Part shown: positions 9,136 to 17,927 of the stretch, in pieces
Layout of the letters: each line of letters starts with the position of its first letter
Position numbering within the stretch: the stretch's first letter is position 1
Origin: CAZTZY01 sp964617765
GTDB lineage: Bacteria > Pseudomonadota > Gammaproteobacteria > Pseudomonadales > DT-91
NCBI GenBank assembly: GCA_964617765.1
Contig: CAZTZY010000010.1
Location: 1 to 47,947 of the forward strand
DNA: 47,947 nt
Reading direction: 5' to 3'
The notes under the pieces: generated by a model
What the model was told of the DNA's origin: nothing
Seen by the model: the letters and a program-made list of their open reading frames with translations, nothing else
The model's database searches: none
Made by a program: the position numbers and the translations under genes

Positions 9136-9513
9136 ATGATGTTTTTATATCTCTCGTTGATTGCGGGTGGTGCACTCGGCACGTGTTCGCGTTACTGGAT
9201 GACAACATGGGTAGCCAAAACCTATCCAGCCGATATTGCGTATGGCACTTTGGGCGTGAATGTTCTTGGCTCTTTTATTATCGGGGTTATTTTTGTGTTG
9301 ATACACGATAAAATGCAGATCCCTGAAAACCTGAAGCCATTTTTGATCACAGGGTTTCTGGGCGGCTTTACGACGTTTTCAAGTTTTTCCCTTGAAACGG
9401 TAAACCATATTCTCGAAGGCCAGTACTGGCAGGCATTAACCTATGTTTTATTGAGTGTGGTGCTGTGCGTATTGTTTTGTTTTTTGGGTATTTTTATTAC
9501 ACGATGGTTATAG
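9136..9513 (+). CDS. crcB: Fluoride channel CrcB/Fluc
   Basis: This 125-residue protein has four membrane segments and forms antiparallel dimeric fluoride export channels. Family hallmarks are visible: GGALGTCSRYW near residue 11, GTLGVNVLGSFIIG in the second helix with the conserved Asn, and GFLGGFTTFSSFS in the third helix containing the phenylalanine-box region. It lies between rarA and serS in the same direction. The 33-nt gap upstream is too short for a fluoride riboswitch, so expression probably follows the operon. Confidence 0.95.
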   Translation: MMFLYLSLIAGGALGTCSRYWMTTWVAKTYPADIAYGTLGVNVLGSFIIGVIFVLIHDKMQIPENLKPFLITGFLGGFTTFSSFSLETVNHILEGQYWQALTYVLLSVVLCVLFCFLGIFITRWL

Positions 9514-9526
9514 CGGATTATTTATT

Positions 9527-10837
9527 ATGTTAGATATAAAATTACTTCGTAACGATATCGACAATGTTGCGGCACAACTGAAGAAAAAACGTTTTGAACT
9601 GGACGTGGTCAAGTTCAGGGAATTAGAAGCACAACGCAAGGAAAGTGATGTGCGTGTGCAGGATTTGCAAAGCGAACGTAACAAGGCCTCAAAAACCGTC
9701 GGGGATTTGATCAAGGCGGGAGCACCTGTGGATGCAGCGAAGGCACAAGTGGCAGAAGTACTCGCCAAGATCGATGCTGATTTGCAAGGTTATGTTGAGC
9801 AAAGCCGCATGGTTAACGAAACCATCCAGAACTTTGTATTATCTATACCGAATATGCCCGATACCGAAGTGCCGGAAGGTAAATCAGATACCGATAACAA
9901 GGAAGTGTTGGTGTGGGGAACTCCACGCCAGTTTGATTTTGCGGTGAAGGATCATGTCGATATTGGCGCCGACCTGAATGGCCTGGATTTTGAACTGGCC
10001 ACCAAAATTACAGGTGCGCGTTTTGCCGTAATGCGTGGTGGCATTGCCAGAATGCATCGTGCCCTGGTGCAGTTCATGTTGAATACACATACAGCTGATC
10101 ATGGTTACGAAGAAGTTAACGTGCCTTTTATTGTGAATGCGGAATCTTTGACAGGTACTGGCCAGCTACCGAAGTTTGAAGAAGACCTGTTTAAATTGCG
10201 TACTGATGGCGTTGATTATTATTTAATTCCTACCGCTGAAGTACCTGTTACCAATATTGTGCGTGACCGGATTATTGAAGCCCAGGATAAAAACAACCTG
10301 GCCAAATTGCCCTTGAAGTTTGTTTGCCATACACCGTGTTTTCGCAGTGAGGCGGGAAGTTATGGCCGTGATGTACGTGGCATGATTCGCCAGCACCAGT
10401 TTGAAAAAGTCGAATTGGTTCAGGTGGTACATCCTGATGATTCAGTCAGGGTGTTAGAGGAATTGACAGGGCAGGCTGAAAAGATCCTGCAATTATTAAA
10501 CCTGCCTTATCGCAAGGTGTTGTTGTGTGGCGGCGACCTCGGCTTTTCTGCCCAGAAAACCTATGACCTTGAGGTGTGGTTACCTTCACAGCAAACCTAT
10601 CGCGAGATTTCTTCCTGCAGTAATTTTGGCGATTACCAGGCACGCCGTATGCGCGCCCGTTTCCGCAATGCCGAAGGCAAAACCGATTTTGTCCATACTC
10701 TGAACGGTTCGGGTTTAGCGATTGGCAGGACTTTACTGGCAGTGATGGAAAATTATCAACAGGCCAATGGTAGTGTGGTAGTGCCGGAGGTATTACAGCC
10801 TTATATGGGCGGCCTGAAAGTGATTAGCGCGCAATAA
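9527..10837 (+). CDS. serS: Seryl-tRNA synthetase
   Basis: This class II synthetase charges tRNA-Ser (a cognate tRNA gene lies at 29535) and also tRNA-Sec where present. The start at 9527 gives MLDIKLLRNDIDNVAAQL, the usual SerRS opening, and 436 residues; the preceding in-frame extension overlaps crcB and is rejected. The N-terminal coiled-coil arm that grips the tRNA long arm spans about 25-105. The catalytic domain has TGTGQLPKFEEDLF, TAEVPVTN, motif 2 FRSEAGSYGRDVRG from residue 272, and motif 3 GSGLAIGRTLLAVMEN. It lies 13 nt after crcB and 9 nt before cysG, so it is probably operonic. Confidence 0.97.
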   Translation: MLDIKLLRNDIDNVAAQLKKKRFELDVVKFRELEAQRKESDVRVQDLQSERNKASKTVGDLIKAGAPVDAAKAQVAEVLAKIDADLQGYVEQSRMVNETIQNFVLSIPNMPDTEVPEGKSDTDNKEVLVWGTPRQFDFAVKDHVDIGADLNGLDFELATKITGARFAVMRGGIARMHRALVQFMLNTHTADHGYEEVNVPFIVNAESLTGTGQLPKFEEDLFKLRTDGVDYYLIPTAEVPVTNIVRDRIIEAQDKNNLAKLPLKFVCHTPCFRSEAGSYGRDVRGMIRQHQFEKVELVQVVHPDDSVRVLEELTGQAEKILQLLNLPYRKVLLCGGDLGFSAQKTYDLEVWLPSQQTYREISSCSNFGDYQARRMRARFRNAEGKTDFVHTLNGSGLAIGRTLLAVMENYQQANGSVVVPEVLQPYMGGLKVISAQ

Positions 10838-10846
10838 GGTTTATTC

Positions 10847-12232
10847 ATGCAATATTTGCCGCTGTTTTTTGATGTGCGCAACAAACACTGTTTAATAGTC
10901 GGTGGTGGAACGATTGCCTACCGTAAAGCCAATTTGCTGCATAAAGCCGGCGCGTGTTTGCATGTCGTTGCACCGGAAATTTCTGATGAGCTGAAATGGC
11001 TTGCTACACAAAGTGGCGGTCTGGTTTTTGAGCGTGAATATCACAATGAAGATCTCCTCAATAAAATGCTGGTGATTGCTGCCACTAATAATGAAAACAT
11101 TAACCAGCAAGTTTCTGACGATGCCATGGTTCGCCACTTACCAGTGAATGTTGTGGATAACCCGGCGTTATGCAGTTTTATTCTGCCTTCCATTATAGAT
11201 CGTTCACCCTTGATGATTGCTGTTTCCAGTGGCGGTGCATCGCCCGTGTTAGCTCGCTTGTTGCGGGCGCGTATTGAATCGATGATTCCCGCTGCCTATG
11301 GGCGTTTGGCAGGTTTTGTCGGTGGTTTGCGTGGTGTGGTAAAAGATAAAATCATTGGTGATGTACAGCGCCGTCGTTTCTGGGAAAACGTCTTACAAGG
11401 CCCGGTCGCTGAAAAAGTGTTGGCCGGTAAAGATGCTGAAGCCCGTGTGTTGTTTGATCAATATTTGCATCAGGCTGAAGATAATTTGCCCGGTGAAGTC
11501 TGTTTGGTAGGAGCAGGACCCGGTGATCCTGATTTGCTAACGTTCAAGGCCTTGCGTTTGTTACAGTCTGCGGATGTGGTGTTATATGATCGACTTGTGG
11601 CTGATGCCATTGTTGAACTTGCGCGACGTGATGCCGAAAAAATCTATGTCGGCAAGGCGCGCTCCGATCATTCAGTACCGCAACAGGAAATCAACCAGAT
11701 GTTGATTGAGTTTGCCAAACAAGGCAAACGCGTAGTACGCCTGAAAGGCGGTGACCCGTTTATTTTTGGTCGTGGTGGCGAAGAAATTGAAGGCCTGGCT
11801 GAGCTGCATATCCCGTTTCAGATAGTGCCTGGCATTACTGCAGCTTCCGGTTGTGCCAGTTATGCCGGTATTCCGCTCACGCATCGTGATTATGCCCAGT
11901 CAGTACGTTTTGTGACCGGGCACTTGAAGGATAATAGCACTAACTTGCCATGGAGCGAGCTGGTTCATAACGACCAGACTGTGGTTTTTTATATGGGCCT
12001 GAATAGTCTCTCGCATATTTGTTCGGAACTGATTGCGCATGGTAGGGCGGAATCTACCCCCATTGCCCTGATCCAGAAGGGGACTACCGTGGAACAGAAA
12101 GTCTGGACAGGTACATTGGCCACCATGCCAGCGATTATTGCCCAAGAGCAGGTAAAAGCCCCTACCTTGATTATAGTTGGTGAAGTGGTGAATTTGCATC
12201 AACAGCTGGCGTGGTTTTCGCCGCAAGGTTAA
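10847..12232 (+). CDS. cysG: Siroheme synthase (trifunctional)
   Basis: CysG converts uroporphyrinogen III to siroheme, the cofactor of sulfite and nitrite reductases. The 461-residue fusion has an N-terminal precorrin-2 dehydrogenase/ferrochelatase module with a Rossmann motif (LIVGGGTIAYRKANLL, about 17-32). It also has a C-terminal uroporphyrinogen-III methyltransferase module starting near residue 217 (EVCLVGAGPGDPDLLT). That module contains VVRLKGGDPFIFGRGGEE and the PGITAASGCASYAGIPLTHR region. Length and order match E. coli CysG. It links functionally with cysH at 21812 in sulfate assimilation. Confidence 0.96.
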   Translation: MQYLPLFFDVRNKHCLIVGGGTIAYRKANLLHKAGACLHVVAPEISDELKWLATQSGGLVFEREYHNEDLLNKMLVIAATNNENINQQVSDDAMVRHLPVNVVDNPALCSFILPSIIDRSPLMIAVSSGGASPVLARLLRARIESMIPAAYGRLAGFVGGLRGVVKDKIIGDVQRRRFWENVLQGPVAEKVLAGKDAEARVLFDQYLHQAEDNLPGEVCLVGAGPGDPDLLTFKALRLLQSADVVLYDRLVADAIVELARRDAEKIYVGKARSDHSVPQQEINQMLIEFAKQGKRVVRLKGGDPFIFGRGGEEIEGLAELHIPFQIVPGITAASGCASYAGIPLTHRDYAQSVRFVTGHLKDNSTNLPWSELVHNDQTVVFYMGLNSLSHICSELIAHGRAESTPIALIQKGTTVEQKVWTGTLATMPAIIAQEQVKAPTLIIVGEVVNLHQQLAWFSPQG

Positions 12233-12243
12233 CAAGGTGTTTT

Positions 12244-13623
12244 ATGACATACGACTTTGATTTGCTGGTGATTGGTGCAGGCTCTGGTGGTGTAAGGGCA
12301 GCGCGTATGGCCGCAGCCAAAGGTATAAAGGTTGCCATTGTCGAAGAAAAATACCTGGGTGGCACTTGTGTGAATGTTGGCTGTGTTCCTAAAAAACTGT
12401 TGGCCTATGCCGCGCACTATGCCGATGATTTTAATGATGCCAAAGGCTTTGGCTGGCAAGTAAGTGAAACCAGCCATGATTGGTCTGCTTTGATCAGCAA
12501 TAAAAATACCGAAATACACCGTCTTAACCAGATTTACCTCAGCATGCTCGAAAAGGCCGGGGTGACGGTTTTGAATGGTCGTGCTGTGTTACGTAATGCC
12601 CATTCGGTGATCGTTACCGATAAAGCGGCTGGCACAGAAAAAATCCTGAGCGCTGAAAAAATCCTTATTGCTGTTGGCGGCACACCTGTTAAGCCCACAT
12701 GTGTTGGTGCTGAACAGGGCATTACTTCCGACCAGGCCTTTTATCTGCCAGAGCGCCCGCAACGGATTGCCATTGTTGGCGGAGGTTATATCGCGGTGGA
12801 ATTCGCCAGCATATTTAATGGTTTGGGTAGTGAAGTGCATTTACTCTATCGTGGTGATCGGCTACTGAAAAACTTCGATCATGGTGCTGCGAATTTTGCG
12901 GTCAGCGAAATGCAGAAGAAGGGAATCAATATCCATTATCAGACGGAAATCCAGGCTATTCATAGCCTCGATAAGGGATATCGTTGCGAATTAAACCAGG
13001 GCGAACCGTTGCTGGTTGATGAAGTCATGTTTGCTACCGGGCGCAAGCCACTGACAATGAATCTCGGTTTGCAGAATACGGGCGTAAAGTTGCAGTCATC
13101 TGGCACGATTATTGTGAACGAACAATTTCAAACTGATGAAACATCAATTTTTGCCTTGGGTGATGTCATTGGTACGCCGGAATTAACACCGGTGGCATTG
13201 GAACAGGCTATGGTATTTGTCGATCAGCAGTACGGTTCGAAACAACGCAGAATGACTTACGATGCCATTCCTACCACGGTTTTCTGTCAGCCTAATATGG
13301 CGACTGTTGGTTTATCGGAAGAGCAGGTACTGGAGCAGGGTTTGTCAGCGGAGGTGTACTTATCTGAATTTCGCCCGCTGAAGCATACACTCTCGGGCAG
13401 TTCCGAGCGCATGATGATGAAAATGCTGGTAGAGAAAAGCACGCAGAAGCTTTTGGGTGTGCATATTGTCGGTGCCGATGCAGGTGAAATTCTGCAAGGT
13501 TTTGCGGTGGCCGTGAAGGCCGGGCTCACCAAACAGCAAGTGGATGCCACAATCGGCATACATCCTACAGCAGCCGAAGAGTTGGTTACCCTGCGTGAGA
13601 GTAAATATTCGCTGGGTGTTTAG
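12244..13623 (+). CDS. gor: Glutathione-disulfide reductase
   Basis: This NADPH-dependent FAD oxidoreductase keeps glutathione reduced in the cytoplasm. With the start at 12244 the protein has 459 residues. It shows the FAD motif GAGSGGVRAARMAA at 11-24 and the redox pair in GGTCVNVGCVPKK (Cys42 and Cys47). The NADPH motif is GGGYIAVEFASI, with YRGDRLL supplying the arginine typical of NADPH preference. The C-terminal GIHPTAAEELVTL carries the catalytic His-Glu pair. The CVNVGCVPKK form and length favour glutathione reductase over lipoamide dehydrogenase or mercuric reductase. It follows cysG by 11 nt. Confidence 0.93.
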   Translation: MTYDFDLLVIGAGSGGVRAARMAAAKGIKVAIVEEKYLGGTCVNVGCVPKKLLAYAAHYADDFNDAKGFGWQVSETSHDWSALISNKNTEIHRLNQIYLSMLEKAGVTVLNGRAVLRNAHSVIVTDKAAGTEKILSAEKILIAVGGTPVKPTCVGAEQGITSDQAFYLPERPQRIAIVGGGYIAVEFASIFNGLGSEVHLLYRGDRLLKNFDHGAANFAVSEMQKKGINIHYQTEIQAIHSLDKGYRCELNQGEPLLVDEVMFATGRKPLTMNLGLQNTGVKLQSSGTIIVNEQFQTDETSIFALGDVIGTPELTPVALEQAMVFVDQQYGSKQRRMTYDAIPTTVFCQPNMATVGLSEEQVLEQGLSAEVYLSEFRPLKHTLSGSSERMMMKMLVEKSTQKLLGVHIVGADAGEILQGFAVAVKAGLTKQQVDATIGIHPTAAEELVTLRESKYSLGV

Positions 13624-13693
13624 GCGATAAGGTTGCAACAAAAGTGCCTAAACGGTAAGTTATCTATCGTATTAATTGTTTTGTGTATCAGTT

Positions 13694-14842
13694 ATGTCAT
13701 CAGCCACTACAACAGCCCCTTTTTACAACAAAACCCTTGCGGTAAACAGCCAGCTTTTATTGGCACTCTATGCCTTTATTCCTGTCAGTATTCTGGTTGT
13801 TATTGTCGATCAGTTGTTTTTATCGGGCATTTTAAAAGACCAGTATCTGCCGAATAATCCCGCGACTTTAATGTGGTGGGCGATTATCTTTAACTTTCCG
13901 CATATCGTTTCAAGTCTTGTTACTTTAGCTGATGAAGAATATATATCTTTTTATAAAAAACGTTTTGCCAAGGCTTTAACCATTATCACTGTGGTTGTTT
14001 TGAGCATTAATATTCTGATTCCGTTATTTTTCCCTAAATCATTATCAACTATTTCCACCTTTTTATTTCTGGTGTTTTTCTCAGGTTATACCATGTATCA
14101 CGTGCTTTCCCAGCAATTTGGTATTGGCATGATGTTGATGAAAGTGCGCCCCACCAAGAGCTATGAAGTGTGGCGAGGGCTTGCCACAGTAGCCAGTACC
14201 TTGATGTATGGCATGGTGTTTGTTACCTGGACAGATACCCCGGTTCTGGGTGCGTTTACAGCTTTTGATATTATGAAAATGATAGCAGGCTTATTTAGTG
14301 TGTTAACTGTTATGCAGGGTATTTATATTACCCGTAATTCGCAGCGTGATTTGGGTAAATGGTATGTCTATAGTAACTTGCTGATGTTGATGTCCTCTTA
14401 TGGTTTGCTGGTTATGGGTTATGGTTTTTTTGTCATTGCCATCCCGCGTTTTGTGCACGATATTACAGCCTTCATTATATACAGCACACATGATCAAAAT
14501 CGTAACCGCGATAAGGTGCGTAATTATATTTACCGTGCGTTGAAATTTATTCCCATTCCTGTTCTTTTTTTGTGCCCGATTCTGGCTATGGTTATTGCGC
14601 ATTCTGTGCAATGCGGAAGCCTCTATATTGATTTACTGTTAGGTTTCGACAAGGCCGCTTTTGAATTGAATGAATGTCCTTTTGATCGCTACTATCAGCC
14701 ACAAGGTATTGATAGTGGTATACCACCTTATATGCAGTTCTGGGCGCAAATCATGTTTATCTGTGGTTTGTTTCATTATCATATCGAGGCATTTGTGTGG
14801 AAACGGGAAGCAATTCATCGACACTCGGTTTCCTTTACCTGA
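13694..14842 (+). CDS. Unrecognised polytopic membrane protein with clustered histidines
   Basis: This 382-residue protein is almost entirely hydrophobic, with roughly eight or nine predicted membrane segments. The start at 13694 (MSSATTTAPF) is preferred over 13676. I do not recognise the family. Histidines sit at or near helix ends in motifs that look functional: NFPHIVSS, YHVLSQQFG, RFVHDITAF, YSTHDQNR and the C-terminal FHYHIEAFVWK. Spaced membrane-border histidines of this kind occur in di-iron desaturase-like, carotenoid-cleaving and haem-binding membrane proteins, but no signature of those families is complete here. It lies between gor and meaB, about 57 nt before the latter, without tight coupling. 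Function unknown. Confidence 0.8.
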   Translation: MSSATTTAPFYNKTLAVNSQLLLALYAFIPVSILVVIVDQLFLSGILKDQYLPNNPATLMWWAIIFNFPHIVSSLVTLADEEYISFYKKRFAKALTIITVVVLSINILIPLFFPKSLSTISTFLFLVFFSGYTMYHVLSQQFGIGMMLMKVRPTKSYEVWRGLATVASTLMYGMVFVTWTDTPVLGAFTAFDIMKMIAGLFSVLTVMQGIYITRNSQRDLGKWYVYSNLLMLMSSYGLLVMGYGFFVIAIPRFVHDITAFIIYSTHDQNRNRDKVRNYIYRALKFIPIPVLFLCPILAMVIAHSVQCGSLYIDLLLGFDKAAFELNECPFDRYYQPQGIDSGIPPYMQFWAQIMFICGLFHYHIEAFVWKREAIHRHSVSFT

Positions 14843-14899
14843 TTCAAGATTGGATCATTAGCCAGCTGTGAATGGCTGTTTTTATAAGTTGCGAAACTG

Positions 14900-15856
14900 A
14901 TGTCTATTAACATTAAAAGTTTACTTTCAGGCAATCGCCGCGATTTGGCAAAAGCGATTACATTGATTGAAAGCACAAGAGAACATGATCGTGCAATCGC
15001 GCAAGAGTTGCTGGAATCACTATTGCCCCAAACGGGGAAAAGTGTTCGTATTGGAATAAGCGGTGTGCCAGGAGTGGGTAAATCGACCTTTATTGAAAGC
15101 TTTGGCATGTATCTTGTGCAGCTCGGGAAAAAAGTTGCCGTGTTGGCTGTTGATCCCAGTTCCCCGATTGCCGGAGGCAGCATCCTTGGCGATAAAACCC
15201 GTATGGAATTACTCTCGCGTGAAGAAAATGCGTTTATCCGTCCCAGCCCTTCTGTAGGTGCTTTGGGCGGAGTTGCGCATAAAACCCGTGAAACCATGCT
15301 GCTCTGTGAGGCTGCAGGTTATGATGTGATCATAGTTGAAACGGTAGGGGTAGGTCAGTCGGAATACGAAGTGGCCAGTATGGTTGATTTTTTTCTTGTG
15401 TTAATGATGCCTAACGCAGGCGATGAGCTTCAAGGTATTAAAAAAGGTATTATTGAGCTGGCCGATGCCTTGATTATCAATAAATGTGATGGTGAAAGTA
15501 TTAATCTGGCCAATCGTACCAAAGCACAATATCAAAGTGCCATCAATTTACTGCATTACACCAGTTTCTGGACTCCCAGGGTAATGACCTGTTCTGCAAT
15601 AGAAAAACAGGGTATCCAGGAAGTTTGGGGTATGATTGTCGATTATTATTTAAATGCACATAAAGAGCAGGTGTTTGACAAGAAACGATCCAGACAAAAT
15701 ATAGAATGGATGCGTCGTTTGTTGCACGAAATGATCGACAGGAGACTCAATAATAACCCGCGAATAAAACATCTGGTTCCACAATTGGAAGCCCAGGTGA
15801 CCAGTGCCGTTACCACACCTTATGCTGCAGCAAGAGCAATAGTAGATTTGCTGTAG
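14900..15856 (+). CDS. meaB: MeaB/ArgK-type G3E P-loop GTPase
   Basis: MeaB GTPases protect and reload adenosylcobalamin in methylmalonyl-CoA mutase and related mutases. The 318-residue protein has Walker A GVPGVGKST at 55-63, the family-specific DPSSP and GGSILGDKTRM segments, VETVGVGQSE as the G3 region, and the guanine-recognition INKCDG. A C-terminal dimerisation tail follows. The usual partner mutase genes are absent from this window, so the substrate enzyme must be elsewhere. The name ArgK is a historical misannotation of the same family. A perfect 24-nt palindrome overlaps the stop codon. Confidence 0.92.
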   Translation: MSINIKSLLSGNRRDLAKAITLIESTREHDRAIAQELLESLLPQTGKSVRIGISGVPGVGKSTFIESFGMYLVQLGKKVAVLAVDPSSPIAGGSILGDKTRMELLSREENAFIRPSPSVGALGGVAHKTRETMLLCEAAGYDVIIVETVGVGQSEYEVASMVDFFLVLMMPNAGDELQGIKKGIIELADALIINKCDGESINLANRTKAQYQSAINLLHYTSFWTPRVMTCSAIEKQGIQEVWGMIVDYYLNAHKEQVFDKKRSRQNIEWMRRLLHEMIDRRLNNNPRIKHLVPQLEAQVTSAVTTPYAAARAIVDLL

Positions 15857-15878
15857 AGACGTAGCATGCTACGTCTCT
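15855..15878. repeat. Perfect 24-nt palindrome at the meaB stop
   Basis: The sequence from 15855 to 15878 is exactly its own reverse complement, with half-site AGAGACGTAGCA, and overlaps the last two bases of meaB. A further ACGTCTC copy follows at once. No T-run follows on either strand, so a standard intrinsic terminator is unlikely. It could be an operator, a mobile palindrome or an RNA stabiliser. Confidence 0.6.
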
Positions 15879-15916
15879 GTACGTCTCAAAGGATAAGTAA
15901 CGTATCTACAGGGAGC

Positions 15917-16828
15917 TTAAAGAATCAGAATTGCAACAATAACCAGAATGGCAAACGCTACACCAAAAACTGCATAAGTGATTTTCTTGGTACGGATATG
16001 TTTTGCCAATAGTATGTCATGTGGATCATGGGCGGTATTGCCAATGGAGGTTGGCTTTGTAACCCAGTTTTTATCAGCGCTATCTTTTTCAGGTTGGCTG
16101 CCAGGGTCTTTTATTGCGTCAGCAGTAACAGTTTTTCTTTTTTCCAGTGGCAGGTTTTTATCTTCAGGTGCCAATACCTTGAAAATTAATACATCCAGTT
16201 TTATTTCATCGCCATCATTCAATTGTGCTTCTTTGCAGCGCTTGCCATTCACAAAACTACCGTTAGAAGAATCAAGATCCTTCATCATCAACTTTGTACC
16301 AACGGCTAAAAATTCAGCATGACGACGTGAAAGATGTGATCCGGGAATGGTGATATTGCAAGAGGCATCTCTACCAATAACGGTTTTTCCTTTCAGGGTA
16401 AAAATCTGTCCATCAAGCCAGTTACCTGTAGCTTTCAGACGCCAATGCGTTTCATCACGACTGTTATCGTTGCCACTCGGGTTTTGTAATTTGTCGACAA
16501 CACTCTTCGGATCGCTGATTTCAAAATGGGAGTTGGCAATCTGGATTTTATCGCCATGTTTTAATACACGTTTTGATCCCGGTGGAATGGGCTGGTCATT
16601 CAGAAATATAGGTTGATTGAAGGTCATGTCAGCCAGGTATGGTTTTTCATTATCAATCTGTATTTTTACCTTGGCAGGATCAGGCGTGGTAGCATCAAAA
16701 TGCAGGTCACCCGTGCCATCATTGGCAATGATCACAGCTTCTTCACGAAGCCATGTAGCGGTTTCTGGTTTGTCTTTTTCCTGGATTTTAAACACGGCTG
16801 ATGTATGCCCCTTAAACCTATCAATCAC
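15917..16828 (-). CDS. Tail-anchored protein with two FHA domains
   Basis: The 303-residue protein has a degenerate N-terminal FHA-like region (about 30-108) and a canonical FHA domain at about 140-215. The second domain has the phosphothreonine-binding residues: TVIGRD, then LSRRHAEF, then SSNGSFVNG. A charged, Pro-rich linker leads to a single C-terminal membrane helix ending ILVIVAILIL, so the FHA domains face the cytoplasm. Such proteins read Ser/Thr kinase output, but no kinase or phosphatase of that type is next to it. The start appears to be GTG with no strong ribosome-binding site, so the exact N-terminus is uncertain. Confidence 0.85.
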   Translation of the reverse strand: MIDRFKGHTSAVFKIQEKDKPETATWLREEAVIIANDGTGDLHFDATTPDPAKVKIQIDNEKPYLADMTFNQPIFLNDQPIPPGSKRVLKHGDKIQIANSHFEISDPKSVVDKLQNPSGNDNSRDETHWRLKATGNWLDGQIFTLKGKTVIGRDASCNITIPGSHLSRRHAEFLAVGTKLMMKDLDSSNGSFVNGKRCKEAQLNDGDEIKLDVLIFKVLAPEDKNLPLEKRKTVTADAIKDPGSQPEKDSADKNWVTKPTSIGNTAHDPHDILLAKHIRTKKITYAVFGVAFAILVIVAILIL

Positions 16829-16907
16829 TTTATTGTAATCATTAAGCTTTAAAACGCTAATGTTTTTATAAAAATTCTAATAATGTTAATGACTTGCCAC
16901 TATATGT

Positions 16908-17927
16908 TTACTTTTTTTTTAACAAAAATACCTTAAATCCTGCCGTTTTGTCTATCAGTTCACATTTTTCAAACAGTGGAGCGGCAATTTTTTCAATGCC
17001 AATGAACTGGTTTACCACAAAATAGGCCTCACCCTTCGGTTTCAGCAGTTTATGTGCCTGATGTATAAATACCTCGGTCAGGTTTTTACGATGGTCAAAA
17101 CCTTGATGAAAAGGGGGATTACAGAGCACGATATCGTATTTTTTTCGGCAATGTTCCGCATGGTTATCGGCAAAAACCTCACCTTCAATCTTGAAATGGG
17201 CAAAATTCTTTTCGCAGGCAATAATTGCTGCAGCATTGTTGTCGGTGGCATCGATGTGGGTAAAACCTGTTTGTCGGGCTTTAATTGAAAGGTATCCATA
17301 ACCACAACCTAAATCCAGAATCATCTTGTCGGAGACGGTTACGGATTTATCAAAAGCCTGCATTAAAAGCACGCTGCCTCTATCCAGTTTATTCCAGCCG
17401 AAAACGCCTGGTTTGCTGAAGAAGCTGATGTCAGTCAGTGTTATTTCTTGCTGAACCGCATAGTTATCTTGTTCAATGTGTTGTGTTTTGCCTTGCGCAA
17501 CAAATTCAAAACAGCGCAGTTGAGCCTTGTGTTTTTCCAGTTCGAATTCAGGTGTTAAATTTTCCTTGATAAAAGAGGCCAGGCTCTCGATGCCTTCGTT
17601 TTTATAGCCTATCAACACCAGTCGCTGGCCTTTTTGCAGGCGAGCAAAAGCCTGGTAAATAATGTGCAGGTTGAGGGTTTTTTCCTTGGCAATGCGAAAG
17701 ACAATTTTATCGTTATTGCTGGCAGGCAATACCTGAAAATCAAAATCATTAAACAATGTATTGGCATTCACGGGTTGTAACTGTTGATAAATATCAAAGC
17801 GATTGGTAAGCACAGTGCCGTTGTAAACTGATGGTATATACTCGGCGGTATTTTCATCGGCGCACCATAATGAGGTGGGGGAGCAATTCCTCAGTATATC
17901 ATCAAGAACGTGTAATTCAGGCGTCAT
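16908..17927 (-). CDS. rsmC: 16S rRNA m2G1207 methyltransferase (RsmC-type)
   Basis: RsmC methylates guanine 1207 of 16S rRNA in the 30S subunit using S-adenosylmethionine. The 339-residue form (start 17927, MTPELHVLDD; 17948 is an alternative) has a degenerate N-terminal methyltransferase-like half and an active C-terminal half. The latter has PGVFGWNKLDRGSVLLMQ, the SAM motif LDLGCGYGYLS, and the catalytic NPPFHQG. The segment IEGEVFADNHAEH resembles E. coli RsmC closely, which favours RsmC over RlmG. It overlaps the end of rsuA by about 11 nt, so the rRNA-modification genes are translationally coupled. Confidence 0.85.
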   Translation of the reverse strand: MTPELHVLDDILRNCSPTSLWCADENTAEYIPSVYNGTVLTNRFDIYQQLQPVNANTLFNDFDFQVLPASNNDKIVFRIAKEKTLNLHIIYQAFARLQKGQRLVLIGYKNEGIESLASFIKENLTPEFELEKHKAQLRCFEFVAQGKTQHIEQDNYAVQQEITLTDISFFSKPGVFGWNKLDRGSVLLMQAFDKSVTVSDKMILDLGCGYGYLSIKARQTGFTHIDATDNNAAAIIACEKNFAHFKIEGEVFADNHAEHCRKKYDIVLCNPPFHQGFDHRKNLTEVFIHQAHKLLKPKGEAYFVVNQFIGIEKIAAPLFEKCELIDKTAGFKVFLLKKK

